A stretch of DNA of 64,000 nt from an uncultured Dehalococcoidia bacterium (GTDB taxonomy: Bacteria > Chloroflexota > Dehalococcoidia > Lucifugimonadales > UBA1123). The stretch spans positions 1,089,800 through 1,153,799 of the forward strand of contig OY282441.1 in NCBI GenBank assembly GCA_958296105.1, written 5' to 3'. How positions within the stretch are numbered: the stretch's first letter is position 1; every line of letters begins with the position of its first letter. A program made the position numbers and the translations under genes. Under the pieces are notes generated by a model. It saw only the letters and a list, made by a program, of their open reading frames with translations, made no database searches and was not told where the DNA came from. Shown piece by piece: positions 43,933-53,087 of the stretch.

Positions 43933-46211
43933 GGGGTGGTCGGGCTGCGCTCGTCCAAGAGGTCTAGGATGCGGTCCGGGGTGGCGGGCAGGTCTTTGAC
44001 TTCGATGCCGACGGCGTCTCGGATCGCGTTGATGACGGCTGGCGCGACGCCGATGCTCGGCGGCTCGCCGAGCGCCTTCGCGCCGTATGGTCCGACGGGG
44101 TCCGCCACGTCCGCAAATATGACCTCGATGTCGGGGTATTCGAGGATGGTAGGGCTCTTGTGTTCCAAGAAGCTCGCGTTCAGGGTGGCTCCGCTCATGG
44201 GATCAGTTATCATCTGCTCGCTGAGCGTGAAGCCGAGCATCTGCGACACTCCGCCCTCCACCTGATTGACCGCCAAGCGCGGGTTGATGATGCGTCCCGA
44301 GTCGTGCGCTGCCACGTATCGAACAACGCGCGTCTCGCCTGTATCTGTGTTCACCTCCACCTCGGCGAAGTGCGCGCCGAACGAGTTGACCACGTAATCC
44401 GAGCTTCCGGGAGAGATCGCGGCTTCGACTTCGATGGGGCCCGAGCGAGAGGCGAGGTCTGCCAGGGAGACGGCGGCCGCGCCCTCGCGCTGGCGGACGC
44501 TCGCGCCGAATATATCGAGTGTGGACGCGGGAACTCCGAGCGCTTTCGAGGCGGATTCGAGTATGCGCGCCCTCAGATCGGACGCCGCCCGCTTCACCGC
44601 CAGCCCCGCTGAGAAGGTGGCAGTGGAGCCTGCGGTTATCGGCGAGTCCGGAGTCATGTCAGTATCCCCGAACGTGGTCGTGATCCGCTCGACGCTCACG
44701 CCAAGAGACTCGGCGGCGATCTGCGAAAGCGCGGTGTAACTGCCCTCCCCAACGTCCATGACTCCGGAGACGAGACGGAAGGATCCAGCGGCTTCGAGGC
44801 GCATCCTGGCGATGGAGCGACCGCCGGGGCCGCCCCTGTATATGAAGATCGCCATGCCCTTGCCGCGACGGAGGGGGCCTTCCGCGCTCGGTTGGAACTG
44901 GCTCCATCCGAACGCTTCTGCCCCGCGCTCTATGCACTCGCGCAAGCCGTTGCTGGAGAACGGAATTCCGCCTTCGAGCGGCTGAGTGTCTATGATCTCG
45001 TTGGCGGGGGTCGTTCGCTCGCCGGGCTGCCCTTCTGGGCCGACGTGGTTTTTGAGCCTGAATTCGAGCGCGTCCATGCCTGCGGCTTTGGCGGCGCGGT
45101 CGGCGATCACCTCCAGGGCGAAGTGTCCCTGCGGAGCGCCGAGCGCGCGGTATGAGCCGCCGGACGGGGTGTTGGTGTAGCAGAGGTAGCCATCGTAGCG
45201 AACGTTCGGGCAGCGGTAGAGATAGAGCGCGCCCTGTCCAGCGCGCCGAATGACGCCGGGCCCTGACGAGAGATACGCCCCTGTATCCATCACTGTGGAG
45301 GCGTGAACGGCGGTGACCGTCCCATCTCGTTTCACGCCCATCTTTACGGTGGTGAATGTGCCGTGCCTGTGGCGTCCCGCCACGAACTCCTCGTGTCGGC
45401 TGGCCTCGATCTTCACTGGCCTTCGGGCGCGCCGAGCGAGTATAGCCGCCAAGACGGACAGGCGGGTTTCGTCTTTGTTTCCGTATCCAGCGCCCATGTT
45501 CTGGCCGATCACCCTGACGCTCTTTCGCGGCACGCCGAGCGCGAGCGACAGCAGGAGCTGATCCTGATGAACGCCGCGACTGGACTTCCAGACGGTCAGG
45601 CGGTCGTCTTCCCACGCCGCTACCGCCGCCCTGGGTTCGAGCGCGGCGCCGGAGTGGGACGGGGTGCTGAACGTGTCCTCCACGATGAAATCCGCTTGGT
45701 CGAAGCCCTCTTCCACGCTGCCGCGTTCCAGCGTGAGCGGATTGCCGCCCGCCAGATTGCCGCCGGGGTGGACGGGAGGGGCATGGGGGGACATCGCCTC
45801 GACAGCGTCGGTCACGAACGGCAGCGTCTCGTATTCGACCCGAAGCAGATCGAGGGCGTGCCGAGCTAGGTCTTCGTCTTCGGCTGCGAGCGCGGCGACC
45901 TCGTCGCCCACGAAACGAACTTCCGTATCCAGTATGAGCGCGTCGGGCGCGATCTTGCCATCGGGGACGTCGAACGGGGTGACTGCGGCGCAGACGCCCG
46001 GCAGAGCCAGCGCGTGGGAGGCGTCTACGGACACTATCTTCGCGTGAGGGTGCGGGCTGCGCAGTATCTTCCCGATCAGCATACGCGGCAGGTACACGTC
46101 GGCGGCGTACATCGCCTCCCCAGTCAGCTTCTCCGCCAAGTCTCTGCGGACTGCGGACTGACCGATTGCGGCGAACGGCTTGCTCTGCGTGTCAGGCGGC
46201 GCGGTCTTCAT
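43929..46211 (-). CDS. Molybdenum hydroxylase large (molybdopterin-binding) subunit
   Basis: 760 residues of the xanthine dehydrogenase/aldehyde oxidase family. LTGEAMYAADVYLPRMLIGKILRSPHPHAKI at the N-terminus, GQNMGAGYGNKDETRL for cofactor contact, SGGSYRALGAPQGHFALE, VMDVGEGSYTALSQIAAE, and the catalytic Glu in AKALGEPPSIGVAPA. It hydroxylates an aromatic heterocycle, aldehyde or aromatic-CoA; the substrate is not deducible. The 2Fe-2S partner is not adjacent but at 48869-49339. TATAAG lies 14-9 bp before the ATG, so this mRNA may also be nearly leaderless. Confidence 0.92.
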   Translation of the reverse strand: MKTAPPDTQSKPFAAIGQSAVRRDLAEKLTGEAMYAADVYLPRMLIGKILRSPHPHAKIVSVDASHALALPGVCAAVTPFDVPDGKIAPDALILDTEVRFVGDEVAALAAEDEDLARHALDLLRVEYETLPFVTDAVEAMSPHAPPVHPGGNLAGGNPLTLERGSVEEGFDQADFIVEDTFSTPSHSGAALEPRAAVAAWEDDRLTVWKSSRGVHQDQLLLSLALGVPRKSVRVIGQNMGAGYGNKDETRLSVLAAILARRARRPVKIEASRHEEFVAGRHRHGTFTTVKMGVKRDGTVTAVHASTVMDTGAYLSSGPGVIRRAGQGALYLYRCPNVRYDGYLCYTNTPSGGSYRALGAPQGHFALEVIADRAAKAAGMDALEFRLKNHVGPEGQPGERTTPANEIIDTQPLEGGIPFSSNGLRECIERGAEAFGWSQFQPSAEGPLRRGKGMAIFIYRGGPGGRSIARMRLEAAGSFRLVSGVMDVGEGSYTALSQIAAESLGVSVERITTTFGDTDMTPDSPITAGSTATFSAGLAVKRAASDLRARILESASKALGVPASTLDIFGASVRQREGAAAVSLADLASRSGPIEVEAAISPGSSDYVVNSFGAHFAEVEVNTDTGETRVVRYVAAHDSGRIINPRLAVNQVEGGVSQMLGFTLSEQMITDPMSGATLNASFLEHKSPTILEYPDIEVIFADVADPVGPYGAKALGEPPSIGVAPAVINAIRDAVGIEVKDLPATPDRILDLLDERSPTTP

Positions 46212-46271
46212 GCTTCTATCTTATACCAGCTTACACCAGCTTACGCCAGAAGCGCGCCGCCTGAAGGGTGA

Positions 46272-46300
46272 TTGTCGAGACGAAAGAAACGCGCTACGAT
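46272..46300 (+). promoter_or_regulatory. Candidate leaderless promoter of the biotin carboxylase gene
   Basis: TTGTCG (46272-46277), exactly 17 bp, TACGAT (46295-46300), then 7 bp to ATG 46308. It supports that ATG as both transcription and translation start. Confidence 0.55.
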
Positions 46301-46307
46301 GCTCCTC

Positions 46308-47636
46308 ATGTTCGAGAGGGTTTTGACAGCCAACCGAGGGGAGATCGCCTGCCGCGTCATGCGGACGTGCGCGCGGCTTGGGGTCGAGACGGTGGCTGTC
46401 TACTCGGAGTCCGAAGGCGCGCCACTGCACGCGGAGCTTGCCGACCACGCCGTGATTCTGCCGTCTGGCCCGAATCCGGTGGCGGAGTATCTCGACATCG
46501 GCGCGGTGATCGAGGCTGCGCTGCGGACGGGAGCGGACGCGATACATCCCGGTTACGGCTTCCTATCCGAAAACGCCGATTTCGCCACGGCGTGCGCGGA
46601 CGCTGGCATCGCGTTCATCGGCCCGGCGGCGGACGTCGTCCGAAGCATGGGCAACAAGCGCGAGGCTCGGCGCAGGCTGGCGGCTGGCGGAGTCCCCATC
46701 CTTCCCGGAAGCGCAGCCACGCTCGACGGGTCGGAAGATGCGCAGTCGCTGGCGGAATCGGTCGGCTTCCCGCTCATGGTCAAGGCGAGCGAGGGCGGCG
46801 GAGGAATCGGAATGCAGCTCGTGACCGATCCCCGAAGGCTTGGGCGCGCAATCGACCGCGCGCGGTCCTCGGCGCGCAGGTCGTTCGGAAGCGAGGACGT
46901 GTATCTCGAAAAGTTCATCATGGACGCCAGACACGTGGAAGTTCAGATACTCGCCGACTCCAGCGGCGTCTGCGCCCACCTGTGGGAGCGCGAATGCTCG
47001 ATTCAGCGCAGGCGGCAGAAGGTGATCGAGGAAGCGCCTTCGCCCTCTATGTCCGAGCAGGCGAGGGACAGGCTGATCGAGTCCGCCGTGGGCGCGGCGC
47101 GCAGTCTGGGCTACACGAACGCGGGCACCTTCGAGTTCGTAGTGGACGGGGACGACGCCTTCTACTTCTTGGAAGCCAACACCCGCCTTCAGGTGGAACA
47201 CGGCGTTACGGAGATGGTCACGGGGGTGGACATAGTGGAGCAGCAGCTTCGGATTGCGGCGGGATACGCGCTGGACGTGGGCGCGGCGCGGGTGGAAGGC
47301 CACTCGATCCAGTGCAGGATATACGCCGAAGACCCGCAGACCTTCATACCCTCGCCCGGCAGGCTGTCCGTGTTCCACATGCCGCAGATGGAGAACGTCC
47401 GCGTGGACACCGGCTTCAGGGCGGGGGACGAGGTGACGCCGTTCTTCGACCCGCTCCTGTCCAAGATCATAGTGTGGGGCGAATCCAGAGGCGCAGCCGT
47501 CTCGCTCATGTCGGGCGCGCTGTCCGAGTGTCGAGTCGAGGGCGTCAAGACGAACGTCCCCGCGCTTCGCTCGGTCATAGCGCGCCCGGATTTCCTGCGA
47601 GGCAGATACACCACCGGACTGCTGGCTGGCGGGTAG
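46308..47636 (+). CDS. accC: Biotin carboxylase (AccC-like)
   Basis: 442 residues, ATP-grasp enzyme carboxylating biotin on a carrier protein. FERVLTANRGEIACRVMRTCARLG, IHPGYGFLSENADFA, the glycine loop KASEGGGGIGM, HVEVQILAD, EECSIQRRRQKVIEEAPSP-type segment (here RECSIQRRRQ) and NTRLQVEHGVTEMVTG. No biotin carrier or carboxyltransferase is nearby. I chose ATG 46308 because family members start MF-x-R-x-L-x-ANRGE and a promoter ends 7 bp upstream; ATG 46299 and TTG 46272 overlap that promoter. Confidence 0.88.
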   Translation: MFERVLTANRGEIACRVMRTCARLGVETVAVYSESEGAPLHAELADHAVILPSGPNPVAEYLDIGAVIEAALRTGADAIHPGYGFLSENADFATACADAGIAFIGPAADVVRSMGNKREARRRLAAGGVPILPGSAATLDGSEDAQSLAESVGFPLMVKASEGGGGIGMQLVTDPRRLGRAIDRARSSARRSFGSEDVYLEKFIMDARHVEVQILADSSGVCAHLWERECSIQRRRQKVIEEAPSPSMSEQARDRLIESAVGAARSLGYTNAGTFEFVVDGDDAFYFLEANTRLQVEHGVTEMVTGVDIVEQQLRIAAGYALDVGAARVEGHSIQCRIYAEDPQTFIPSPGRLSVFHMPQMENVRVDTGFRAGDEVTPFFDPLLSKIIVWGESRGAAVSLMSGALSECRVEGVKTNVPALRSVIARPDFLRGRYTTGLLAGG

Positions 47637-47680
47637 GCGCAATCTGCGCGGACAGCCAGCCAGCGCAGCGCCGGTTCGCG

Positions 47681-48469
47681 CTAGAGCTTGCCGGGCATTC
47701 CGCCGTCTACGTTTATGATCTCGCCGGTGAGGAACCTGGCCTCGTCGCTCACGAGGAACAGCACGGTGTTGGCGACGTCCTCGGGGCGGCCCCTGCCGTT
47801 CAAGATCTGGATGAAGTCGAACATCGCCTCTAGGCTGTGATGTCCGCCGCCGGTATCCACCGCCGGGGTTATGATCTGTCCGGGTCTGACGCCGTTGACC
47901 CTTATGTTGTGCTGTCCGCCCATGCTCGCCGCGTAGCGAGTGAATGCGTCCACGCCCGCTTTGGCGGCGTAGTAAGACGCGGATGGACCTCTGCCAACGA
48001 GGTCGTACATCTTCTTGCTGAAGCCTCGCTGGGCGGCGACCGAAGACATGTTGACGATCTTGCCGCCTCCGCCCGCTATCATGTGCGGCCAAACGGCTCT
48101 GGACATGTAGAAGGTTCCAGTCAGGTTGACATCGAGGACGCGCTTCCAGACGTCGTCTTCCTCGTTGGGGAAGTTGCCCGGGCCGCCTCCGCCCGCGTTG
48201 TTGAAGAGAACGTCTATGCGTCCCCAGCGGTCGGCGACCGTCTGGACTGCCGAATCCACCTGCTGACGGTCTGATACGTCGCAGCTTATGAAGATGGCTT
48301 CGCCGCCCCGATCTTCGACCGCTTGGCGCACAGTCTGGCCCTCCTTCTCCCGTCTTGCGAGGATGGCGACCTTCGCCCCCTCTTCTGCGAAGCGGTGAAC
48401 CGCCGCCTCCCCTATTCCGCTGTTTCCGCCTGTGACGATTGCCGTCTGGCTGGCAAGTTTTCCGGACAT
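47681..48469 (-). CDS. Short-chain dehydrogenase/reductase
   Basis: 262 residues. NAD(P) motif VTGGNSGIGEAA (residues 12-23), NNAG, catalytic Ser in NMSSVAAQ and Y-x-x-x-K in SYYAAKAGVDAF, and the classical ending TGEIINVDGGMPGKL. An insertion (FSKKMYDLVGRG) lies between Ser and Tyr. ATG 48469 has AAGGAG 9 nt upstream. Oxidises or reduces an unknown alcohol/ketone. Confidence 0.92.
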   Translation of the reverse strand: MSGKLASQTAIVTGGNSGIGEAAVHRFAEEGAKVAILARREKEGQTVRQAVEDRGGEAIFISCDVSDRQQVDSAVQTVADRWGRIDVLFNNAGGGGPGNFPNEEDDVWKRVLDVNLTGTFYMSRAVWPHMIAGGGGKIVNMSSVAAQRGFSKKMYDLVGRGPSASYYAAKAGVDAFTRYAASMGGQHNIRVNGVRPGQIITPAVDTGGGHHSLEAMFDFIQILNGRGRPEDVANTVLFLVSDEARFLTGEIINVDGGMPGKL

Positions 48470-48582
48470 GGCATGATCTCCTTGTAATCTCCCTGACGTG
48501 TTGGGCTGTGAAGGGGCATCGCGCGCCCCCGCAGGCATGATACTATCTTCGGGCTAACGACAGATCGTCTATAGGGGGACTC

Positions 48583-48864
48583 ATGCTGTTTCTAGCCATC
48601 AGCTCGCCGCTGCCGACTCGTCCGTCCGAGGCGCGGGATCAGCGCAAGCTCTACTGGCCCTGGGCGCAGGACAAGCTGGACAGCGGACTCGCCCGCTTCT
48701 TCTTCGCGCGCACCGGGCGCGGGGCGGTGGCGCTGTTCGACGTCGACTCCAACGAGACGCTCCACCGCCTGCTGACGGAGTGGGCGGAGATGATACCGGC
48801 GGAGTTCGACGTGTACCCATTGATAGACCCGGAAGCGGCGCAGGCGTTCTTGAACGAGGGCTGA
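48583..48864 (+). CDS. Small dimeric alpha/beta-barrel protein, muconolactone isomerase-like
   Basis: 93 residues. KLYWPWAQDKLDSGLARFFFARTGRGAVALFDVDSNETLHRLLTEW...EFDVYPLID has the beta-alpha-beta-beta layout of muconolactone delta-isomerase-like ferredoxin folds, where a strand ends FDV-S and a helix begins E-L-x-x-L-L. Catalytic residues are not assignable. ATG 48583 follows GGGGGA. Its stop faces the end of the 2Fe-2S gene 4 bp away. Confidence 0.65.
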   Translation: MLFLAISSPLPTRPSEARDQRKLYWPWAQDKLDSGLARFFFARTGRGAVALFDVDSNETLHRLLTEWAEMIPAEFDVYPLIDPEAAQAFLNEG

Positions 48865-48868
48865 TCTC

Positions 48869-49339
48869 TCACTGCCGAGCCGCCGCCCGAACCGATTCGA
48901 TGATGCGCCCGTAGGCGTTGCACCTGCATATGCAGCCTGCCAGCGCAGCCTTGATCTCATCGTCGCTCGGGCGTGGGTTGGACTCCAGCAGCGCGGCTGC
49001 GCTCATCAGGAATCCGGGCGAGCAGAAGCCGCACTGCGCGCCGTCGTTCTCCAGAAAGGCGCGCTGGAGCGGGTTCAGCGAGTGCGCGGTTCCTAGGCTT
49101 TCGACCGTTCGGACGGCGCGGCCATCCATCAGCGCAGCCAGCGCCATGCACGAGTTGATCGGGACGTCATCGAGCAGGACGGTGCAGGCGCCGCACTCTC
49201 CCCGGTCGCAGCCGCGCTTCGCGCCGGTCAGTCCAAGCTCGTCGCGCAGTACGCTGAGGAGCGTCCAGCGCGTATCGACCTCGATTTCGTGAAACTCGCC
49301 GTTGACCTCTATTCGTATTCGGCGCGTAAATCTGGGCAT
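48869..49339 (-). CDS. Molybdenum hydroxylase [2Fe-2S] subunit (CoxS/XdhC type)
   Basis: 156 residues. Plant-type cluster Cys44, 49, 52 and 64 (GCDRGECGACTVLLDDVPINSC) and second cluster Cys103, 106, 138 and 140 (CGFC...CICRC). All eight ligands are present. It should pair with the Mo and FAD subunits at 42946-46211, about 2.7 kb away and behind other genes; here it ends a separate operon after an SDR and a DUF2332 gene. Confidence 0.95.
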   Translation of the reverse strand: MPRFTRRIRIEVNGEFHEIEVDTRWTLLSVLRDELGLTGAKRGCDRGECGACTVLLDDVPINSCMALAALMDGRAVRTVESLGTAHSLNPLQRAFLENDGAQCGFCSPGFLMSAAALLESNPRPSDDEIKAALAGCICRCNAYGRIIESVRAAARQ

Positions 49340-49342
49340 GGC

Positions 49343-50449
49343 TCAGGGCGTCTCCTCCCACTCGATCCATCTGCCGTGCGCGTTGCGCCTCGCCGACAGA
49401 ATGGTCGTCGAGCGCCCTTCGCGTATTCTGTCGACGGACATGCGCTCTCCTTCGGATGGTATGTGGTAAAGCGTCCGTCGGCGCGACTCGTCCCTGAGAA
49501 TCTGGTAGAAGGCGTCGCGCGCCTCGACCGGAAACTGGTTGAGCGTGTGGCAGTGGAATACGCACAGGGCGCAGTCTGCGGGAACGTCTCTGAGGACTCT
49601 CGGAAGAACATCGAGCGCGTCCCCGGCTTCCACTGCGGGCGGGTTCGCCAGCCATAGGTCTCTGGCTGCGGACAGTAGAGCCATCCTGCCGGGGTGGTCG
49701 GGCCACACCAGCGCCATCATCCACGCGAATTGATCCTCGTCCGACAGGTCGACGGGGTTCAGGTCCACGCCCGCGCTGAAGGCGACGGACGGGAATGCGG
49801 CGGGCAGATTCGGCATCGGCGAGCGCGTCTCGCACTCGATCACGACGGGGGATTCCGCCGCGCCGAATGAGGAGCCGTCCGAGTAGATGTATCTGTACTG
49901 ATCCCACAGCAGGTTGAGGCCCGCGCTCGCGCCCACGTCCACGACGGCCAGAGGTCTGCCGTCCGCGTCCGCCGAGGCGACGCCGAACGCGGGCATCAGG
50001 TAGGAGCATCGCCTGATCTCGTTGGTCTGGACACGCCGCGTTCTCACTAGCTCGATGATGGCGTCTCGATTGTCCGCGCAGAACCGCGCGAGCGCGGCGG
50101 GCAGAGCATCGGAAGGAGCTTCGCCCTCGGATATGCGCGAGTACAGACGGGAAAGCTCGGCTTCGGGCTGCGTCGAGCCTATCATCTTCACTGCGGCGAA
50201 GAACAGGTTGGGTACGGGCTGCCCAGTCCTGCACTCGCGCGCCAAGTCTAGCATGTCGGGGCTGGCGGCGATCTTGCGTGACAGCAGCGCGTAGGTGGGC
50301 GAGAAGACGTTGAGACCGGACTCGCCGGAACATTCCACGTCCGCGAACAGGCGGAAGCGGCTGGCGAGCGCCTCGATCTCGCGCTCGCGCGGCGGGCGCA
50401 GGTCCACGCGGTCGCGCCCCTGATGCAGGTCTGCCTGTTTCAGAACCAC
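49343..50449 (-). CDS. DUF2332 family protein
   Basis: 368 residues. Conserved DUF2332 traits: SRLYSRISEGEAP, NEIRRCSYLMPAF, VDVGASAGLNLLWDQYRYIY (a methyltransferase-like VDVGASAGL loop) and VFHCHTLNQFP. Function is not known; the glycine loop hints at nucleotide or AdoMet binding. GTG 50449 begins 3 nt after the SDR stop, and the 2Fe-2S gene starts 3 nt after this stop, so the three form a tight operon. Confidence 0.8.
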   Translation of the reverse strand: MVLKQADLHQGRDRVDLRPPREREIEALASRFRLFADVECSGESGLNVFSPTYALLSRKIAASPDMLDLARECRTGQPVPNLFFAAVKMIGSTQPEAELSRLYSRISEGEAPSDALPAALARFCADNRDAIIELVRTRRVQTNEIRRCSYLMPAFGVASADADGRPLAVVDVGASAGLNLLWDQYRYIYSDGSSFGAAESPVVIECETRSPMPNLPAAFPSVAFSAGVDLNPVDLSDEDQFAWMMALVWPDHPGRMALLSAARDLWLANPPAVEAGDALDVLPRVLRDVPADCALCVFHCHTLNQFPVEARDAFYQILRDESRRRTLYHIPSEGERMSVDRIREGRSTTILSARRNAHGRWIEWEETP

Positions 50450-50452
50450 GAG

Positions 50453-51202
50453 CTATCGCGCTGTGACGCCGCCGTCTATGACCAGCTCCGCGCCGGTCAT
50501 GTACGAAGCCTCGTCCGAAGCCAGAAACAGCGCGCCGTATGCCACGTCCATCACCGAGCCTATCCGTCCGAGCGGAACCCGCGACTCGGACTCAGCCCTG
50601 CCCTCCGGGGTGGATATGTTGTCGGCGATCATTTCGGTGTCTATCGGACCGGGATGTATCGAGTTGGCGCGTATGCCGTCTCTGGCGTGCTGTATGGCGG
50701 TGTACTTGGTGAACAGGCGCACGCTGCCCTTCGATGCGCCGTAGGCGCTTCCGCGTCCGCTCCCGACCAAGCCGGCGGTGGACGAGACGTTGATTATCGA
50801 GCCGCCGCCCGAAGCCTGCATCGCAGGCACGGCGCGCTTGGTGCCGAGAAATACCCCCGTGCTGTTGACGTCCATGATGCGCTTCCACTCTTCGAGGTCG
50901 GTATCCACGATGGGCGTGCGGCGGTATATGGCGGCGTTGTTGATCAGGACGTCGAGTCTACCGTAGGTCTCGACCGTGAACTCGACTGCGCTTCTCCAGT
51001 CGTCTTCGGAGGTCACGTCCAGCCTGACGAACGACGCATCTCCGCCGGCTTCGCGGATGTCGGCGACCACGCCTTCGCCCTCGCCTTCCAGAATGTCTGC
51101 GACAACCACTCTGGCGCCCTCCTGTACGAACAGGCGCGCCTCGGCTGCCCCCTGCCCTCTTGCGCCGCCGGAAATCAGCGCGACCTTGCCTTTGAGTCTC
51201 AT
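50453..51202 (-). CDS. Short-chain dehydrogenase/reductase
   Basis: 249 residues. ISGGARGQGAAEARLFV, NNAAIY, Ser in NVSSTAGLVG, Tyr/Lys in SAYGASKGSVR and the ending TGAELVIDGGVTAR. ATG 51202 follows GAGAGGGG; a much longer open frame upstream is not coding. First gene of the operon with DUF2332 and the 2Fe-2S subunit. Confidence 0.92.
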   Translation of the reverse strand: MRLKGKVALISGGARGQGAAEARLFVQEGARVVVADILEGEGEGVVADIREAGGDASFVRLDVTSEDDWRSAVEFTVETYGRLDVLINNAAIYRRTPIVDTDLEEWKRIMDVNSTGVFLGTKRAVPAMQASGGGSIINVSSTAGLVGSGRGSAYGASKGSVRLFTKYTAIQHARDGIRANSIHPGPIDTEMIADNISTPEGRAESESRVPLGRIGSVMDVAYGALFLASDEASYMTGAELVIDGGVTAR

Positions 51203-51366
51203 GCTCTGCCCCTCTCGACGCCCCCCCTCGATGGGCGCGCGTATCGGTTTCCAAGATTGTAACACCGCAAACGTCAGGCGCAAGCGTCGAGAGGGGCAGA
51301 ATCTCCGATGCCGCGTCTGCGGGGCGGTATGAACACGTCTCTCGCGCTTCACTTCTCGAAATCGGC

Positions 51367-51372
51367 TATAAT
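51367..51372 (+). promoter_or_regulatory. Consensus TATAAT before the DUF1802 gene
   Basis: Perfect -10 hexamer 47 bp before the ATG; no convincing -35 (CTTCAC is 14 bp upstream). Confidence 0.35.
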
Positions 51373-51418
51373 CGTAAGCATATCTTCGTTCGCCATGTTC
51401 ATTCCGAGAGGTTCCGAG

Positions 51419-52012
51419 ATGCTTCTTCCACCCGTATCCGATCTGGCGCTCAAGGAGTGGGCCGTGGCGGTCAAGAGCTTGGGAAGCGGCGAGCAGGCGC
51501 TCATCCTCAGAAAGGGCGGAATTCACAGGGACGACCGCGATTTCCGTCTGGTGCATCCTGAATTCCTGCTCTTCCCGACTTACGAGCATCAGAAGGAGGA
51601 GCTGATCAAGCCCGAATTCCGCCGCGCGCTGGAGGAGACGCGCCGAGAGGCAGACGTAGAGGGGCTGGTGGATCTGGCGTACTTCTGCCGCGTGACCGAG
51701 AAGTTCGAGCTGCGCGACGAGTCCGCGCTGGACAGGCTGTCCGATCTCCACATCTGGACGGACGACTACGCGCGCAAGCGACTTCACTGGCGACCGAAGC
51801 AGCCGCTCACGCTGGCGCTGCTGCGAGTGTACGAGCTTCAGCAGCCCCAGGCGCTGCCCGTGCTGGACGAGTATTCGGGCTGCAAGTCTTGGGTCGAGCT
51901 TGGGCAGGACGTCCCGCTTGGGCTGATGTCGCCAGCGCTTGGCGATTCCGAGTACGAGCGCGCCTGCGACGATGTCAGAAACGCGCTGGGCGCGGCTCAT
52001 GCCGCCGTGTGA
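51419..52012 (+). CDS. DUF1802 family protein
   Basis: 197 residues. ALKEWAVAVKSLGSGEQALILRKGGI and FLLFPTYEHQKEELIKPE are the DUF1802 signatures. Function unknown in any organism I can name. ATG 51419 starts the conserved part with GAGAGGTT upstream. The aldo-keto reductase ATG lies 6 bp downstream, so they are probably one transcript. Confidence 0.82.
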   Translation: MLLPPVSDLALKEWAVAVKSLGSGEQALILRKGGIHRDDRDFRLVHPEFLLFPTYEHQKEELIKPEFRRALEETRREADVEGLVDLAYFCRVTEKFELRDESALDRLSDLHIWTDDYARKRLHWRPKQPLTLALLRVYELQQPQALPVLDEYSGCKSWVELGQDVPLGLMSPALGDSEYERACDDVRNALGAAHAAV

Positions 52013-52018
52013 CGTGAG

Positions 52019-53002
52019 ATGAAATATCGACGGCTTGCGGATACGGAGCTGATCGTATCCGAGATCGGGGTTCCCCTGCGTCCGCTGGCGACGGACGACT
52101 ACGGCCACGTGACCGAGCAGGACACCATCAATCTGCTGACTCGCGCGTTCGACATGGGGTTCACCTACTTCGACGTCGCCGACTCCTACACGGAGGGCTA
52201 CGGCGAACGGACTCTGGCGCGCGCGCTCGGCAGGCGGCGACACGACATCGTGATTTCGACCAAAGCAGGGTACGATTTCTACCGCCCCGCCATATATCCC
52301 GACAGGCGCGGCAGATCCAGAGTCTGGACGCCGGGCTTCATTCAGTACGCCTGCGAGCAGAGTCTGAGACGGCTGGACACCGACTACATAGACGTATTGC
52401 AGCTGCACCACCCCGCCCCTGACCAGATCGAGGACGACGAGCTGTTCGGGTGTCTGGACGATCTGATCGCCGCCGGCAAGATCAGGTACTACGGGGTGGC
52501 GCTGGGCGATGACGCGCAGTGTGAAGAGACGGGCGAGGGCGCGATAGACGTTCGGGCGGTGTCTTCGATCCAGACTCGATTCAGCCTTCTCGACCAGCAG
52601 CCGGGGCGAAACCTGATCTCACGCGCGCAGGGGACGCCCACCGCTATCATCGCATACGACCCGAGCGCGTCCGGCGCGCTCGATAACGTCTCATCGACTG
52701 AGGCGGCTGACGCCACCGCCAGCGCCGAGCTGCGTCGCGAGGCGTTCGAGAGCCGCGCCACGGAGCGCGAGACGATGGTTAGGGCGCTGCGCAAGTTCGG
52801 CGGAGACGCGGCGACGTGGTCCATCAAGTTCGCGCTCGCGTCTCCGGTCGTGGCGGCGACGCTGCCAGTCGTCACAAGCTACCCGCAGCTGATCGCGCTC
52901 GGTGAAACAGCCGACATGCCCGACCTGCCGAGCGAGCTGGTGGAGACTGCGTTCGAGGCATACGACGAAGCGCATGGCGCTGGCGGCGTGTGGCGCGAGT
53001 AG
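52019..53002 (+). CDS. Aldo/keto reductase
   Basis: 327 residues. Catalytic tetrad visible: Asp52 and Tyr57 in FDVADSYTEGYGE, Lys81 in ISTKAGYDF and His in VLQLHHPAP. The N-terminal strand SEIGVPLRPLA departs from the usual GFG-x-W. NADPH-linked reduction of a carbonyl is expected. Follows the DUF1802 gene closely and is followed by a GC-rich hairpin. Confidence 0.88.
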   Translation: MKYRRLADTELIVSEIGVPLRPLATDDYGHVTEQDTINLLTRAFDMGFTYFDVADSYTEGYGERTLARALGRRRHDIVISTKAGYDFYRPAIYPDRRGRSRVWTPGFIQYACEQSLRRLDTDYIDVLQLHHPAPDQIEDDELFGCLDDLIAAGKIRYYGVALGDDAQCEETGEGAIDVRAVSSIQTRFSLLDQQPGRNLISRAQGTPTAIIAYDPSASGALDNVSSTEAADATASAELRREAFESRATERETMVRALRKFGGDAATWSIKFALASPVVAATLPVVTSYPQLIALGETADMPDLPSELVETAFEAYDEAHGAGGVWRE

Positions 53003-53050
53003 GGCGGCTTCGGTCTGACTTCGCAGGTGTCCCCAGCGGAGACCTGCCTT

Positions 53051-53071
53051 CGCGCCGCGCCCAGCGGCGCG
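53051..53071 (+). terminator. GC-rich hairpin after the aldo/keto reductase
   Basis: CGCGCCGC and GCGGCGCG pair over 8 bp around a 5-nt loop; no T-tract, so terminator status is tentative. Confidence 0.35.
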
Positions 53072-53087
53072 GCACAGTGTGACCGCG

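Noticed and set aside
50453-52411. 652-codon minus-strand frame extending the SDR
   Set aside because: The upstream part is antisense to DUF1802 and aldo-keto reductase genes; the SDR begins at ATG 51202 with a ribosome site.
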